Positions 17,531 to 26,649 of a stretch of DNA of 64,000 nt are shown here, in pieces (position 1 is the stretch's first letter; each line of letters starts with the position of its first letter). The DNA is taken from contig OZ241348.1 of the NCBI GenBank assembly GCA_965199915.1, forward strand, positions 2,542,001 to 2,606,000, given 5' to 3'. A program made the position numbers and the translations under genes. Under the pieces are notes generated by a model. It did not search any database and was not told where the DNA came from. It saw only the letters and a list, made by a program, of their open reading frames with translations. The stretch comes from VXYL01 sp965199915. GTDB taxonomy: Bacteria > Pseudomonadota > Gammaproteobacteria > Pseudomonadales > Azotimanducaceae.

Positions 17531-18673
17531 ATGACCACTGAAGACGCGCTGGCAGGTCTCAGGGTGCTCGACCTCGCCGGCACCATCGCCAGCGGCTACT
17601 GCGGCAAGCTCTTCGCGGACCACGGCGCGCGGGTGATCGATGTCGAACCGCCCGAGCAAGGCTTCGCCACGCGACGCGAACCGCCCTTTCTGCCCCAAGC
17701 GCAAGCGCCGGAAAACAGCGCGCTGCACGCGTACCTCAGCACCAACAAGGAGAGCGTGACCTTGGACATCGCCGCCGGCACCGGGGTGAACGTGCCGCGT
17801 CTATCCGAGTTGGCGAAAGGCGCGCATGTGATCTTGGACGCCGGCCGGTTCGACACCGCTGATTTCGCCTGCGCCTCTCCCGACTTGGTCGTCTCCACCA
17901 TCACTTGGTTCGGGCGCACCGGCCCCTACGCCGAGTACCGCGGCGCGAGCGGCGTGTGCTCGTCGCTCGCCGGCATGGTGCGCAATGTCGGGCCCGCCGA
18001 GGGCCCGCCCCTGCTCGCCCCCGGCTGCGGCGCGCAAATCGTCGGCGGGTTGGCCGCCTACATCGGCACGCTCGGCCAAGTGATCGCGCGCGAGATCGGC
18101 AACGCCAGCGGACCGGTGCGGCTGGACACCAGTATTCTCGAAGCCAACCTCTGCTTCACGGAAACCGCAGGCGTCGGCGGCTATCGCAGCGGCCGGCGCG
18201 GTCAGCGCCTCGGCGTGAACAAGTTCGCGCCCACCTATCCGCTCGGCGTGTACGCCTGCCGGGACGGTTGGCTTGGCGTCACGGCGTTGACGCCCGCGCA
18301 ATGGAAGAGTTTCTGCGAACTGCTCGGCATGGAGGAGCACGCCGATGCCCCGGAACACCAAACGGCTATCGGACGTCTGCGAAATTACGACCTGCTCGAA
18401 CCGGTCATCAAACAGCAAGTGCGGAACCGATCCGCCGCCGAGTTGGTGCGGCGCGGGCAGGCGATGCGCATTCCGCTCGCGCCCGTGCCCACCATGGCCG
18501 AGCTGTTCCACACCGATCAATACCTCTCGCGGGGCGCGTTCGCCACCGTGGAATCGCCCACCGGCGCGTCGTTTGCCGCGCCCACCACCCCGTTCCGATT
18601 GTTCGCAATGCCCGCCAAGGCCGGCGGCCGCGCGCCGCGGCTCGGCGAATCGAACGCGGACCTGCTCCCGTGA
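17531..18673 (+). CDS. CaiB/BaiF family CoA-transferase, catalytic Asp not seen
   Basis: The 380-residue protein begins LAGLRVLDLAGTIASGYCGKLFADHGARVIDVEPP, the standard class III CoA-transferase N-terminus, and has STNKESVTLD and TWFGRTGPYAEYRGA. At the position where active enzymes have an Asp (often in a xGDxxGG context) this protein has CGAQIVGGLAAY, so the Asp seems to be missing. It ends LGESNADLLP with its stop overlapping the GTG of the next CoA-transferase. Class III enzymes work as interlocked dimers, so it may be a non-catalytic partner of a neighbouring subunit. Confidence 0.85.
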   Translation: MTTEDALAGLRVLDLAGTIASGYCGKLFADHGARVIDVEPPEQGFATRREPPFLPQAQAPENSALHAYLSTNKESVTLDIAAGTGVNVPRLSELAKGAHVILDAGRFDTADFACASPDLVVSTITWFGRTGPYAEYRGASGVCSSLAGMVRNVGPAEGPPLLAPGCGAQIVGGLAAYIGTLGQVIAREIGNASGPVRLDTSILEANLCFTETAGVGGYRSGRRGQRLGVNKFAPTYPLGVYACRDGWLGVTALTPAQWKSFCELLGMEEHADAPEHQTAIGRLRNYDLLEPVIKQQVRNRSAAELVRRGQAMRIPLAPVPTMAELFHTDQYLSRGAFATVESPTGASFAAPTTPFRLFAMPAKAGGRAPRLGESNADLLP

Positions 18674-18935
18674 CCCGTCCCGCGCTGCTCGCCGGAGTGC
18701 GCGTGGTCGATCTGTCCATGGGCTGGGCCGGCCCGCTTGCCGCCCGCCATCTGGCGGACATGGGCGCGGATGTCATCAAGGTGGAAGGCTGTGTGCGTTT
18801 CGACTGGTGGCGTGGTTGGGAAGCCACGCAGGAGTGGATCGATTCCGGCGGCGCCGAGAAGAATCCCGCCTTCAACATGGTCAACCGCAACAAGCGCGCC
18901 ATCACCCTCGACCTTTCCACGGCCAAGGGGGCGGC
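18571..18935 (+). repeat. Left 365-bp direct repeat flanking the island
   Basis: This block starts GTTTGCCGCGCCCACC, covers the last 34 codons of the CoA-transferase gene at 17531 and the first codons of the following one, and matches 31512-31876 without gaps. I count about 21 mismatches, mostly at third codon positions. Homology stops at about 18935, where the second gene loses its frame of similarity. Confidence 0.92.
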
Positions 18936-19002
18936 CCTTGGAGCGCTTTCACCGGGTGCCATGGCGTGGTTCCGGCTCATTTCAACGCAACTGTTTTGGT
19001 AA
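18670..19002 (+). pseudogene. 5' fragment of a CaiB/BaiF CoA-transferase
   Basis: Starting at GTG 18670 (VTRPALLAGVRVVDLSMG), the sequence encodes the first 88 residues of the same enzyme that is complete at 31611, up to AITLDLSTAKGAA. It then continues as unrelated codons (LGALSPGAMAWF) to a stop at 19002. The break coincides with the end of the left direct repeat. The fragment contains only part of the nucleotide-like fold and should be inactive. Confidence 0.92.
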
Positions 19003-19012
19003 AGACAACGCA

Positions 19013-20785
19013 ATGGAAATTTTGGTAATCGTGACGCTGGCCGTGATAGCCGCGATACTCATCAGGTCGGTATGCAAGACGCAACCGAAAGGGTACGACG
19101 TCGAGGCAAATGACCACTTCATTGGCCGGATTGAGTTCTATGGTGGGCAATGGCATTTTCATCTACACGTAGGTCGTCGCCAACATATGGAACTGAACAC
19201 AGCGGACATCGATATTGCGAGGAAAAAGGTGGAGCAAGTAGTCAGCAATGGGGAGGTCAAACTTCCGAAATATATCACCGCAGATAAAAATACAGATGCA
19301 TCGTCCAACTACGAGCCAACACCAGAACCCCCTAGCATCAATCAGAAAAATTATATTGACGTACTACGGGAAGGTCGTAGTGAACGCTTGCCCGCCGATC
19401 TCAAGAACTCGAGTCCCAGTTCGAGATCAGATGCATCCGCTCTGATCGACAAGATGAAGAAGTTTCCGACAGACAAGCAACTGGAATGCATATCGGGATT
19501 GAGGGAAGAGCGAAAAGCAGACGGCGTTCCTAGGAGTCGGCTGGACTCGCAATCACCACAAAGCGTAGACGACGCCAAAGCGATCATAGACGACATGCTG
19601 GATCGCAAGAGACCTAAAGTACCCAGGCGGCGCGTAGAAGGAAATAACGTCGCCCAGCTCCTGGGCGGCAATGCGCGAGACTGGTTGAATCGTCGCGCCT
19701 TTGTCGCTTTGGGTATCAAGACGCGCAAAGACACCAGTTCAGTGCAAGGCATCGCCGCCATAGAGTTCGCAGACGGCAAGGAAAGCCGCAGATGGTACAC
19801 TTACGTCGCAAGAGCGGAAGACACCGAATCGCCTAGGCATTTTCGCAAAATTGCTAACGACCTGCGGGTAGTCCTTGCCGGGTCGCGTGTCGTGTACGGC
19901 AACGCCAAAGACAGGAGCTTGCTGACCCGGGCTTACAAGCGAGCGAACCTCCGTGCGCCCAACTGCGAATGGGTATGTGTTTCTTTGGGCACCGAGAAGT
20001 TTGGGAAGATGGATCACGCAGTTGCGAGTGCAGAAGCCGCGGGACATGCCTTCAGGAAAAGCCCAAACAAGAAGGCATTGGAAGGGGGTCGTTCTCCAAG
20101 CAAGACGACAGGAACGCCTTCGACGACACATTTTCCGGACGTAGACGATTTGTCAAGAGGTGGTACAACATTTATTGCAGTAGACGTGGAGACCGCCAAT
20201 TCTGACTATTCAAGTATCTGCCAAGTGGGCCTTGTCCATGTCATCGATGGTGTGATCAAGCACACCAAATCGATGTTGATAGATCCCTGCGAGAGATTTG
20301 GCTCCGTTCACATGAGCATACATGGCATCCGTCCAGAGCATGTCAAAGGAGAACCGATGCTGGAAGAAGTGTGGGATGATTTACATAAGCAACTTGACGG
20401 GCAAGTGCTTGTGCATCACAGTTCTTTCGACAAGACGGCGTTCGCACAAGCTGCGGCAAAGCACAAGCTTGTTCCAATTCATGCAGTTTGGCTAGACAGC
20501 GTCACAGTTGTGCGACGATGGCGGCCGAGCACCTATTGGGAAAGCGGAGACGGAGCAAATCTTGAACGGGTAGCAGGAAACTTGGGAATACGGTACAAGA
20601 TGCATGATGCCTTGGGAGATGCCGAGGCAGCGGCCAAAATCATCCTGCATGTTTGCGAATCGACCGGCACAGGAATAGAGTACTGGTTGAAAAGGGTCGA
20701 GCAGTCGATCAAACCTAGAACACCTGTGTGCAAGCCGCCACGAAAAGCCACCAGCAGAAAAATCGGTTACAAAGAATATGACTAA
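19013..20785 (+). CDS. Membrane-anchored protein with C-terminal DEDDh exonuclease domain
   Basis: The 590-residue product starts at ATG 19013 with a transmembrane helix (3-19, ILVIVTLAVIAAILIRSV). Residues 140-200 hold two short helical motifs, ASALIDKMKKFPTDKQLECI and DDAKAIIDDM, of a type found near nuclease and helicase domains. Residues 222-330 look like a degenerate exonuclease fold without its acidic residues. Residues 386-545 are a DnaQ-like DEDDh domain: Asp391 and Glu393 in AVDVETA, Asp473 in HHSSFDKTAF, and His531 with Asp536 in HDALGDAEAA. All catalytic residues are present. It is A/T-rich and lies at the island's left edge. A defence role is an inference. Confidence 0.8.
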   Translation: MEILVIVTLAVIAAILIRSVCKTQPKGYDVEANDHFIGRIEFYGGQWHFHLHVGRRQHMELNTADIDIARKKVEQVVSNGEVKLPKYITADKNTDASSNYEPTPEPPSINQKNYIDVLREGRSERLPADLKNSSPSSRSDASALIDKMKKFPTDKQLECISGLREERKADGVPRSRLDSQSPQSVDDAKAIIDDMLDRKRPKVPRRRVEGNNVAQLLGGNARDWLNRRAFVALGIKTRKDTSSVQGIAAIEFADGKESRRWYTYVARAEDTESPRHFRKIANDLRVVLAGSRVVYGNAKDRSLLTRAYKRANLRAPNCEWVCVSLGTEKFGKMDHAVASAEAAGHAFRKSPNKKALEGGRSPSKTTGTPSTTHFPDVDDLSRGGTTFIAVDVETANSDYSSICQVGLVHVIDGVIKHTKSMLIDPCERFGSVHMSIHGIRPEHVKGEPMLEEVWDDLHKQLDGQVLVHHSSFDKTAFAQAAAKHKLVPIHAVWLDSVTVVRRWRPSTYWESGDGANLERVAGNLGIRYKMHDALGDAEAAAKIILHVCESTGTGIEYWLKRVEQSIKPRTPVCKPPRKATSRKIGYKEYD

Positions 20786-20869
20786 TCTAGGAAAACCAAA
20801 AGCGGGGGAGTGCTTTTCCGGAACAGCGCGAGAAAGAGGTGGGACGGAAATACTTGGCTAGCGATGTAA

Positions 20870-21358
20870 CGATCTACGGTCCTGCAAAGCAGGGTCGTCA
20901 CGTAAAAGCCACAGCCGTACTGGTGCCCGCCGCCTCGACGCGCCCCGAACCGATCGGCAGGCCGAGCGGCGGCACTCGTCGTAGCGCATCCGGCCCCGCC
21001 GCTCGGACAGGTGGCGGATCGCCTTTGCGCGTTCCTCGGCGCCCGCGCCGGGCTTGCGCAGCGCTGCCAAGACGTCGTCCATCGCCCCGCCTCGAGCCGC
21101 CGGCACTGCTTCTCCGCCCACCGCTTCGCAGCCTCCGCTTGAACCGACATCAACTCCACCAGAGCCGCCCGCTGTTCCAACGCCGCCGCTTCCGTTTCCC
21201 TCTTGCCTTCCTCGTCTCGATCACCGACAGTCCTCGTCGCCATCGCGGGCCTCCTCACTTGGCCTCTGGAAAAAACCAAGGGTACGGGAGACCCGCGGTG
21301 GCACTCCAACTCCATGCCACCCCGAAGTGGTCACTTACCAAAGATCTGTCGCACACCC
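20870..21358 (-). pseudogene. ISKra4-type transposase remnant
   Basis: Pieces of a transposase are seen on the minus strand in changing frames: RDEEGKRETEAAALEQRAAL, then AEKQCRRLEAGR, MDDVLAALRKPGAGAEERAK, HLSERRGRMRYDECR and finally LGLPIGSGRVEAAGT. The last motif is the family's conserved C-terminal block. The N-terminal domain is joined directly to the C-terminal part, so an internal segment is missing as well. The right end at 21347-21358 is TGTCGCACACCC, an ISKra4-like terminus. The element is dead. Confidence 0.6.
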
Positions 21359-21379
21359 ATTGACGTGGGGTGTGCGACA
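21347..21379. repeat. Facing IS ends forming a 12-bp inverted repeat
   Basis: TGTCGCACACCC (21347-21358) and GGGTGTGCGACA (21368-21379) are perfect complements separated by ATTGACGTG. They are the outer ends of two ISKra4-type remnants lying next to each other. CCCATTGACGTGG also occurs at the end of the third element when the ISAs1 insertion is removed. Confidence 0.6.
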
Positions 21380-21412
21380 AATCGTAGGTCAGTAGTCGTT
21401 CACATTTGGGCT

Positions 21413-22250
21413 TCACGCGGCGAGTTTAGCAACCCGGTCCTCCCAATACCGGTCGAACCATCCGCCCAGTCGGGCGCAGCGGAGCCAGAGCACGGGGTTG
21501 GCGCCGGCGACGCTCCAGCGCATGCCGGTGCGTTTCATGCGCTGGCCGACGACGTTCTTGCAACCCGCTTCGATGATGCCGGAGCCGATCGGAAGGCCGT
21601 CGGCGAGGTGTTCGTCGTAGCGCATCCGGTCGCGCCGTTCGGCGAGATGCGCCGCCGCCTTGCGGCACTCCTCGACGTCGGCGCCGCGCTGGCGCAGGTC
21701 GTCCAGCACGTCGCCGAGGCGGCCCGCCTTGAGCATTCCGCACAGCTTCTTCGCCCATGCCCTGGCCAGGTCGCTGTCGCCGTGGCGGGCGCGCGCCGCC
21801 GCCCACAAATACTCGGTCGCGTGATAGAAGTCGACGATCTTCTCCGCATCCGGAAACCAGTCGTCGAACACCCGCCGGATCCACCCCGCGCCGTCGCCGA
21901 CGCACACCTCGACATCCCGCGGCGCGCAGCCCGCCGCCGCCAGTTCGCGCAGCAGCCGCCGCTCGAACGGCGACTCCTCGCCGGGCGTCTCGGCCGCGCT
22001 CTCGATGCCCGCGAACAGCACCGCGGCGCCTTCCACCATGCGCGGGCGGCCCGCCTCGTCCGTCTCCGACACCCACAGAACGCCCACTTTCGCCTCGCGC
22101 ACGCCGGCGCGTCCGCCATCCTTGCCGGGACGCCCGGCGGTCTCGCTCGGCAGCGCCGGCACGCCCGTCCCGTCCAAGGCGCAGCACAGCTTCCGCCCCG
22201 GCTTCGACGCCTCGCGCGCCAGCGAGACCCCGCCGCCGGCCTCCGTCTCC
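21413..22250 (-). pseudogene. ISKra4-family transposase, C-terminal fragment
   Basis: The frame gives an intact C-terminal half of an ISKra4-type transposase: CCALDGTGVPALPSETAGRP with the first catalytic Asp, VGDGAGWIRRVFDDWFPDA, IVDFYHATEYLWAAA, AERRDRMRYDEHLADGLPIGSGIIEAGCKNVV with the catalytic Glu, and RTGMRWSVAGANPVLWLR. The N-terminal half is missing, because near 22250 the sequence switches to the end of another transposase in the opposite orientation. The 3' terminus is intact near 21368. Confidence 0.8.
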
Positions 22251-22443
22251 TGCGGCACGGTGGCCGGACGCCTCAGGCGCGGCGGCATGCGCTGGAGCGT
22301 CGACGGCGGCGCGAACCCCATCCTGGCGCTGCGCTGCTGGTGGCTGGACGGCCGCTACGACGAATTCTTCAGGGCGCGCGCGAGACCGCCGCCGATGGCC
22401 CTTGCCGCCTGAGCGCCGTGCGCGAACAAATATGTCGTACACC
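22251..22443 (+). pseudogene. ISKra4-family transposase, extreme C-terminus, inverted
   Basis: On the plus strand, GTVAGRLRRGGMRWSVDGG and NPILALRCWWLDGRYDEFF form the last 50 residues of an ISKra4-type transposase, with stop at 22410-22412. The terminus AATATGTCGTACACCC follows and ends at 22443. The fragment is joined head-on to the minus-strand fragment at 21413-22250, so the pair came from recombination or deletion between two inverted elements. Bases 22444-22671 downstream contain no gene I can support. Confidence 0.75.
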
Positions 22444-22671
22444 CGGTGGGAATGCATGGGTTGCTTTGCGTGGGCGGGTTGCGTTGTAATCCTGTTCGAC
22501 CGAAGCGCGGTCGGGCGCGTTAGTGTAACGACGCCGGGCGGCGACCGCGCATCCAATGTCGCGGCGCCGCGGGGGGCAGGTTCAATCACAAGCGGCGGGC
22601 AGCGGTCTGTTCATCGCACGGGCCATTTGCCATGACCAGCTACTTCGTTCGCCGTTTGCTGCTCAAAGAAC

Positions 22672-24444
22672 TCACCCGTTCCCGTTGACGAGACGGTAGT
22701 AGGCCGCCAAGAACTCAATAAACTGTGACGGTGTCCCTCTTTCGACGACGCGCCTCAAAGCTCGACCAACACACAGGTCGTCATCTATATGCTCTTCTAA
22801 GTACCTCAGTAAGAGTTCGAATTTGCCATCGTCTGTGCGAGTCTGTGAGGGTACTTGGGACTGGGGACGTGCGCTATCGGTCTCGGTTTGCGGCAACGAA
22901 GAGGACGATCGGTCTTGTTCCATGTGATGGGGATGCATTTCTGGCGTTGAGATGTCCCGATCCAACGCAGATCGATCAGAATCAAACATCGTGAGCTGCA
23001 TGTCCGGCGGTCCCACAAGATTCTCTTCCACTCGAGCCGGACGGGTGGCGTCGCCGGTCGGTGCTAGCCGACGATCGCTTTCCCGGTCTTTCCGTAGGGG
23101 CACACGGTGCTTCACGAGCAGCGTCTGGCCGAAGGCGGCTCGCACCCACTGCCATGCGAACCCGCTAGCGGAAGAGGGAATCGCATCACTAATCGGTTTC
23201 GCAGGCCCCAGACCAATGATCCGGAGCGTTCCGTTGGCCGCACAAACCAAGGTGTCGGCTCGACCTTTGGGCGCGACCCAATCCACGAGATCCGGATAGC
23301 GGTGACTAGACACCTCCTTGTCGAAAGCGACCGCGGTCAACCGTGACGCTTCGGACCTGAACAATTCAGCATCGAGAACTTCCACGGGCGGATCATGTTC
23401 CGCGACCATACCTAGGATGGCGCCGGCCATGGTCGCAATAGTGTCCGTGTCGGTGCCGATAGCGTTGGCTGCAATGCGGAGCGCTTCCTCCGGCGGCGTC
23501 TTCAACCAAGTCAACGACACTGCTGCCACGGCCGTGAGGATCCCGCTCCCTCGCCGCTGCGGCTCCGCCAAACCTAAGCGCGTCACCACTTGCGCGTAAT
23601 CCACACGACCTCCCTCCACGCCCTCGGCCACGCTCTCTACGGCTCTTCGAGACTGGGCCACAGCCCGGGCCCAAGCGCGCTCGAAATCTCCTGAGTCGCG
23701 TTCGAAGGCGGTACGCCAGTAGCTCGCCACTTCGACATCACCGTCGACAATCTGCGGAAGCAGGGCCGCCTCCTTGGTCAGCGCAAGAACATCGTCTGGC
23801 GAGGGTGGGCGTCCCCTCACTACCGCAAATGCGAGTGTCAAGGAGTGGAGCACCGCCCCCAGCAATCCAACTGGGTGAGAGTGCGTACAAATACTGTTGC
23901 GGACAACGTCCGGCAAAAACGTGGCAGCGTTCTCGGGCGATCGTGCGGCCCAGACGTGCGGCTGGATTCGCATCGCAGCGCCGTTCCCCCCAGACTCGGT
24001 CCAGCCCTTGAACCTGTTTGCAAACCAAGCGACGCGGGATTTCGTCATGTTGGTCGCTGCTGCGCTCGTGCCCTTGCCGGCACCAAGTGCATAGCCCCGC
24101 CAGATTGGCAGCTCCACTCTAGCGAAGGCCTCGACGTCAAAGCCATCGCAACGGATCGCTCTTGACGTGGCGAGGCGGAGTTGCGAGTCGTCCGAGTAGC
24201 AGCCTTGCGGGAGTGAGACGGTGACGCCACTTCGTCCGCCTATTCGCCGCTTCCATGCCAAGGGGGCTTCAAGGGCGACGCCGTCGGTGCGGCGTTTGAG
24301 ACCCTTTGCGTCAGTGAGTTCACTTATCCAACCTAGGGCGTCACCGTAGGCAGCCCACAACGCAGACCGCTGGGCTTGACGCTCGCGCACCGCATAGGGG
24401 TCTTCCGACAGCGTGTTGCTGGAAGCCGACTCGGAACTTGTCAT
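22672..24444 (-). CDS. ADP-ribosylglycohydrolase (DraG/ARH family) with long C-terminal extension
   Basis: The 590-residue protein has the hallmarks of the family: AAYGDALGW (31-39), YSDDSQLRLA with the metal-binding Asp85 and Asp86, GNGAAMRIQP (153-162), HSHP near 190, and IGTDTDTIATMAGAILG with Asp332 and Asp334. These bind two metal ions and cleave ADP-ribose from modified targets. The hydrolase ends near residue 350; the remaining 240 residues are not recognised and include a polar stretch. The start overlaps the stop of the ADP-ribosyltransferase gene by four bases, so translation is coupled. By context it should reverse the modification made by that enzyme and act as its antitoxin. Confidence 0.9.
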   Translation of the reverse strand: MTSSESASSNTLSEDPYAVRERQAQRSALWAAYGDALGWISELTDAKGLKRRTDGVALEAPLAWKRRIGGRSGVTVSLPQGCYSDDSQLRLATSRAIRCDGFDVEAFARVELPIWRGYALGAGKGTSAAATNMTKSRVAWFANRFKGWTESGGNGAAMRIQPHVWAARSPENAATFLPDVVRNSICTHSHPVGLLGAVLHSLTLAFAVVRGRPPSPDDVLALTKEAALLPQIVDGDVEVASYWRTAFERDSGDFERAWARAVAQSRRAVESVAEGVEGGRVDYAQVVTRLGLAEPQRRGSGILTAVAAVSLTWLKTPPEEALRIAANAIGTDTDTIATMAGAILGMVAEHDPPVEVLDAELFRSEASRLTAVAFDKEVSSHRYPDLVDWVAPKGRADTLVCAANGTLRIIGLGPAKPISDAIPSSASGFAWQWVRAAFGQTLLVKHRVPLRKDRESDRRLAPTGDATRPARVEENLVGPPDMQLTMFDSDRSALDRDISTPEMHPHHMEQDRSSSSLPQTETDSARPQSQVPSQTRTDDGKFELLLRYLEEHIDDDLCVGRALRRVVERGTPSQFIEFLAAYYRLVNGNG

Positions 24445-25130
24445 CGAAACACCTCTGGTGCGTGGCGCACTGGAACGGTCAGGCCAAGCCCTTGCAAAGC
24501 ACCGTGAATTGTGTCGTCTGTCTCAGCGCACTGTACATCCACGCGACGCAGATGGGCGCACGACAGTTCGCCAGGATATAGCACCTCGGCCTGCCGGTCA
24601 GTTGGCCACGACGTGGCCTTGTCTTGGCGTGTGTGTTTCTCGTCATACCGACCGAGAACCACCGGGTCAAATAACTGCGAAAAGCCGCCGATCCCTTCAG
24701 CACGTCTACACGCGGGGTAGATGTTGTTGGTCGTCGCAAATACGACGCCTGGGTGGGCGAGGATTCCAACGTCAAAGCACAGCACGACCCAAGAGTTGGC
24801 CGTGTCCGCGTGCCACCGCGTTGACGCATCGAACATCCAGTCGTTGATGCGCTGTATGGAAAGGTTCACATAGTCCAGCCAAGCCCGGTCCTTGCGGATT
24901 TGTGCGTTTGGGCGATAAACATGCTCTAGATACTGCTCCTTGGGCAACCTCTTCCGGCTTTTGACCGCGCCCGCTGCAAACACGCCAACCGCACCTTGGA
25001 TGGTCGTGAAGTGGACGATTTTCGTAACGCCTCGCTCGCGGGCAGCCTGCACGATATCCGGACATTCGGCCTGCACCGCTAGCTCCTCTTCCGTCTTCGG
25101 CTGTGCCTCTGTGGGCAGTGGCATACGCAC
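24441..25130 (-). CDS. DarT-like (DUF4433) ADP-ribosyltransferase
   Basis: The 229-residue protein matches the DarT pattern: KIVHFTTIQGAVGVFAAGAV with the NAD-binding His40, then KDRAWLDYVNLSIQRINDWM (80-99), WVVLCFDVGIL, FATTN, GFSQLFDP, and TDRQAEVLYPGELS with the putative catalytic Glu182. DarT enzymes transfer ADP-ribose to bases in single-stranded DNA, and related members use guanine bases. The start is GTG 25130, seven bases after GGAG and one base after the helicase stop; an ATG at 25124 is possible. The usual DarG macrodomain partner is absent, and a DraG-type hydrolase takes its place. The family call is from motifs only. Confidence 0.75.
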   Translation of the reverse strand: MRMPLPTEAQPKTEEELAVQAECPDIVQAARERGVTKIVHFTTIQGAVGVFAAGAVKSRKRLPKEQYLEHVYRPNAQIRKDRAWLDYVNLSIQRINDWMFDASTRWHADTANSWVVLCFDVGILAHPGVVFATTNNIYPACRRAEGIGGFSQLFDPVVLGRYDEKHTRQDKATSWPTDRQAEVLYPGELSCAHLRRVDVQCAETDDTIHGALQGLGLTVPVRHAPEVFR

Positions 25131-25131
25131 G

Positions 25132-26532
25132 TCAACGCTCCATCAAGACGTAAGCGTTTTGATCGATCGCGTCGAATATCTTGGATCGATCCGTGGGTTT
25201 GTATCCTAGGGTTACGCTGTGTCGTGCGCGTCCAACGCCCATTGCCACCAGTCGGCGCAGTGCTTCAAATTCGGCGTCTTCAGCGTCGTCGCCGTGCAGC
25301 GTGACATCTTGGTTCAAGCCGGGCAGCAGGACATGGTCAAACTCAAGACCTTTCGCCGAGTGAATCGTGCTCAATGCAGTCTGCTCTGGGCCAGTGGGCC
25401 AGTCAGCTTGCCGAGTCAGCTCACAATGGGCAATGCGCCTCTCGTGCAACGTCCGTCGTGTGAAGTCAAACCAGCCGCCGCCCTTGGGGTGAAGAATAGC
25501 AACCGTCTCGCCCCGTGCGAGCGCTGGCTGCGCATGGTCCAACATGTAGCTCAGTTGTCGACTGTAACTTCCCGCCACGACCACGGGCTTCGGCCCTTGG
25601 CGACGGCATGTGTCCGCATCTGGTACAACGCCGTCCTCCTCCGCCGGCAGCCCCTCGACTAATGATTGTGCCAAGTGGGCGATCTGGGCGGTATTGCGGT
25701 GGTTTTCGCGGAGGTTGAACACCATGCTGGAAGGCAACACCACGCCGACCTCGCTCCAAGCGAAAGCTTGCGGATAATAGATACGCTGGACGGCGTCGAT
25801 GACAAACGTGGTGACATGATCTTCTTGCAGATGCGACAGGACGGCTCGCAACTGATTGGCCGATAAATCTTGCGTTTCGTCCACAATGACAACGTCGTAC
25901 GGTGAGCACTCAACGGACGCGGCCAATAGAGCAAGATCGCTCCAGTCGATCAAATTCCGTTGTCGCTTGTACTGCTCATAGGGCACAATGACTTCCGACA
26001 GGATTCTTTCCCGAACCGCACGCCGAATGGGTGGCGACCTGCCGCGACCCGTGCGCTCCATACTGAGATACTCCGACCTTCGTTGCGGATCGAACCGGCC
26101 AAGGACATACTCAACTTCGTCAATAAAGTAGGACAATTTTGTCACATTCATCTTCAGAAGAAGATCCTCCAAGTACGACCGACGCTCGTCGTCTGGCAAT
26201 ATTTTTGGATTGCCGGCGAGGTTCAGCGCCCACTTGCCGAACGTATCGACCGTCAGTTTCAAGTGCTCTGAAGCAGCCTTCTTAGAGGCGAGCTCTTCAA
26301 TATAGCCTCGCAGCGTCCTATTGAACGTAAGCACCAGCGCCCGCACGGGGCCGGTTAAGCCGAGCCGGACCAACCGGCGGACGCGAGATCCACAGAGTTG
26401 GTGGAGTCGCAGCAACGCCACCGTCGTTTTACCGCTCCCCGCAGCACCGCGTATCAGCCGAAAGCCTGCTCGGTCGTCTGTCAAGATCGGGAGCTGCTCA
26501 GCAGTAGGTCTAACTTTGCCCAGTATCCGCAT
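25132..26532 (-). CDS. Short UvrD/Rep-like superfamily 1 helicase
   Basis: The 466-residue protein has the Q-like RPTAEQLPIL (8-17), Walker A GAAGSGKTTVAL (29-40), Walker B VVIVDETQDL (214-223), the FNLRENHRN motif (272-280), STIHSAKGLEFDHVLLPGL (388-406) and a final MGVGRARHSVTLGY (431-444). This is a complete SF1A set in a protein shorter than UvrD or Rep, with reduced 1B and 2B subdomains. It is the first gene of the minus-strand cassette, one base before the ADP-ribosyltransferase start. It may load onto or sense unusual DNA. The region 26533-26649 upstream holds its promoter, but no clear -35/-10 was chosen. Confidence 0.88.
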   Translation of the reverse strand: MRILGKVRPTAEQLPILTDDRAGFRLIRGAAGSGKTTVALLRLHQLCGSRVRRLVRLGLTGPVRALVLTFNRTLRGYIEELASKKAASEHLKLTVDTFGKWALNLAGNPKILPDDERRSYLEDLLLKMNVTKLSYFIDEVEYVLGRFDPQRRSEYLSMERTGRGRSPPIRRAVRERILSEVIVPYEQYKRQRNLIDWSDLALLAASVECSPYDVVIVDETQDLSANQLRAVLSHLQEDHVTTFVIDAVQRIYYPQAFAWSEVGVVLPSSMVFNLRENHRNTAQIAHLAQSLVEGLPAEEDGVVPDADTCRRQGPKPVVVAGSYSRQLSYMLDHAQPALARGETVAILHPKGGGWFDFTRRTLHERRIAHCELTRQADWPTGPEQTALSTIHSAKGLEFDHVLLPGLNQDVTLHGDDAEDAEFEALRRLVAMGVGRARHSVTLGYKPTDRSKIFDAIDQNAYVLMER

Positions 26533-26649
26533 TGGTTGCCATCAGACTTGGCAGCGTTCCAATCGCGCCGCCCCAGCCGCGTCCTATCCGTCAACGAGGA
26601 CACACCCTAACAGCGCCGACCCCTAAGTTGCAAGCGACGCGATGCACAA

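Noticed and set aside
15272..17728. Long minus-strand frame opposite leuB and asd
   Set aside because: Both plus-strand genes are certain core enzymes; the antisense frame has no domain.
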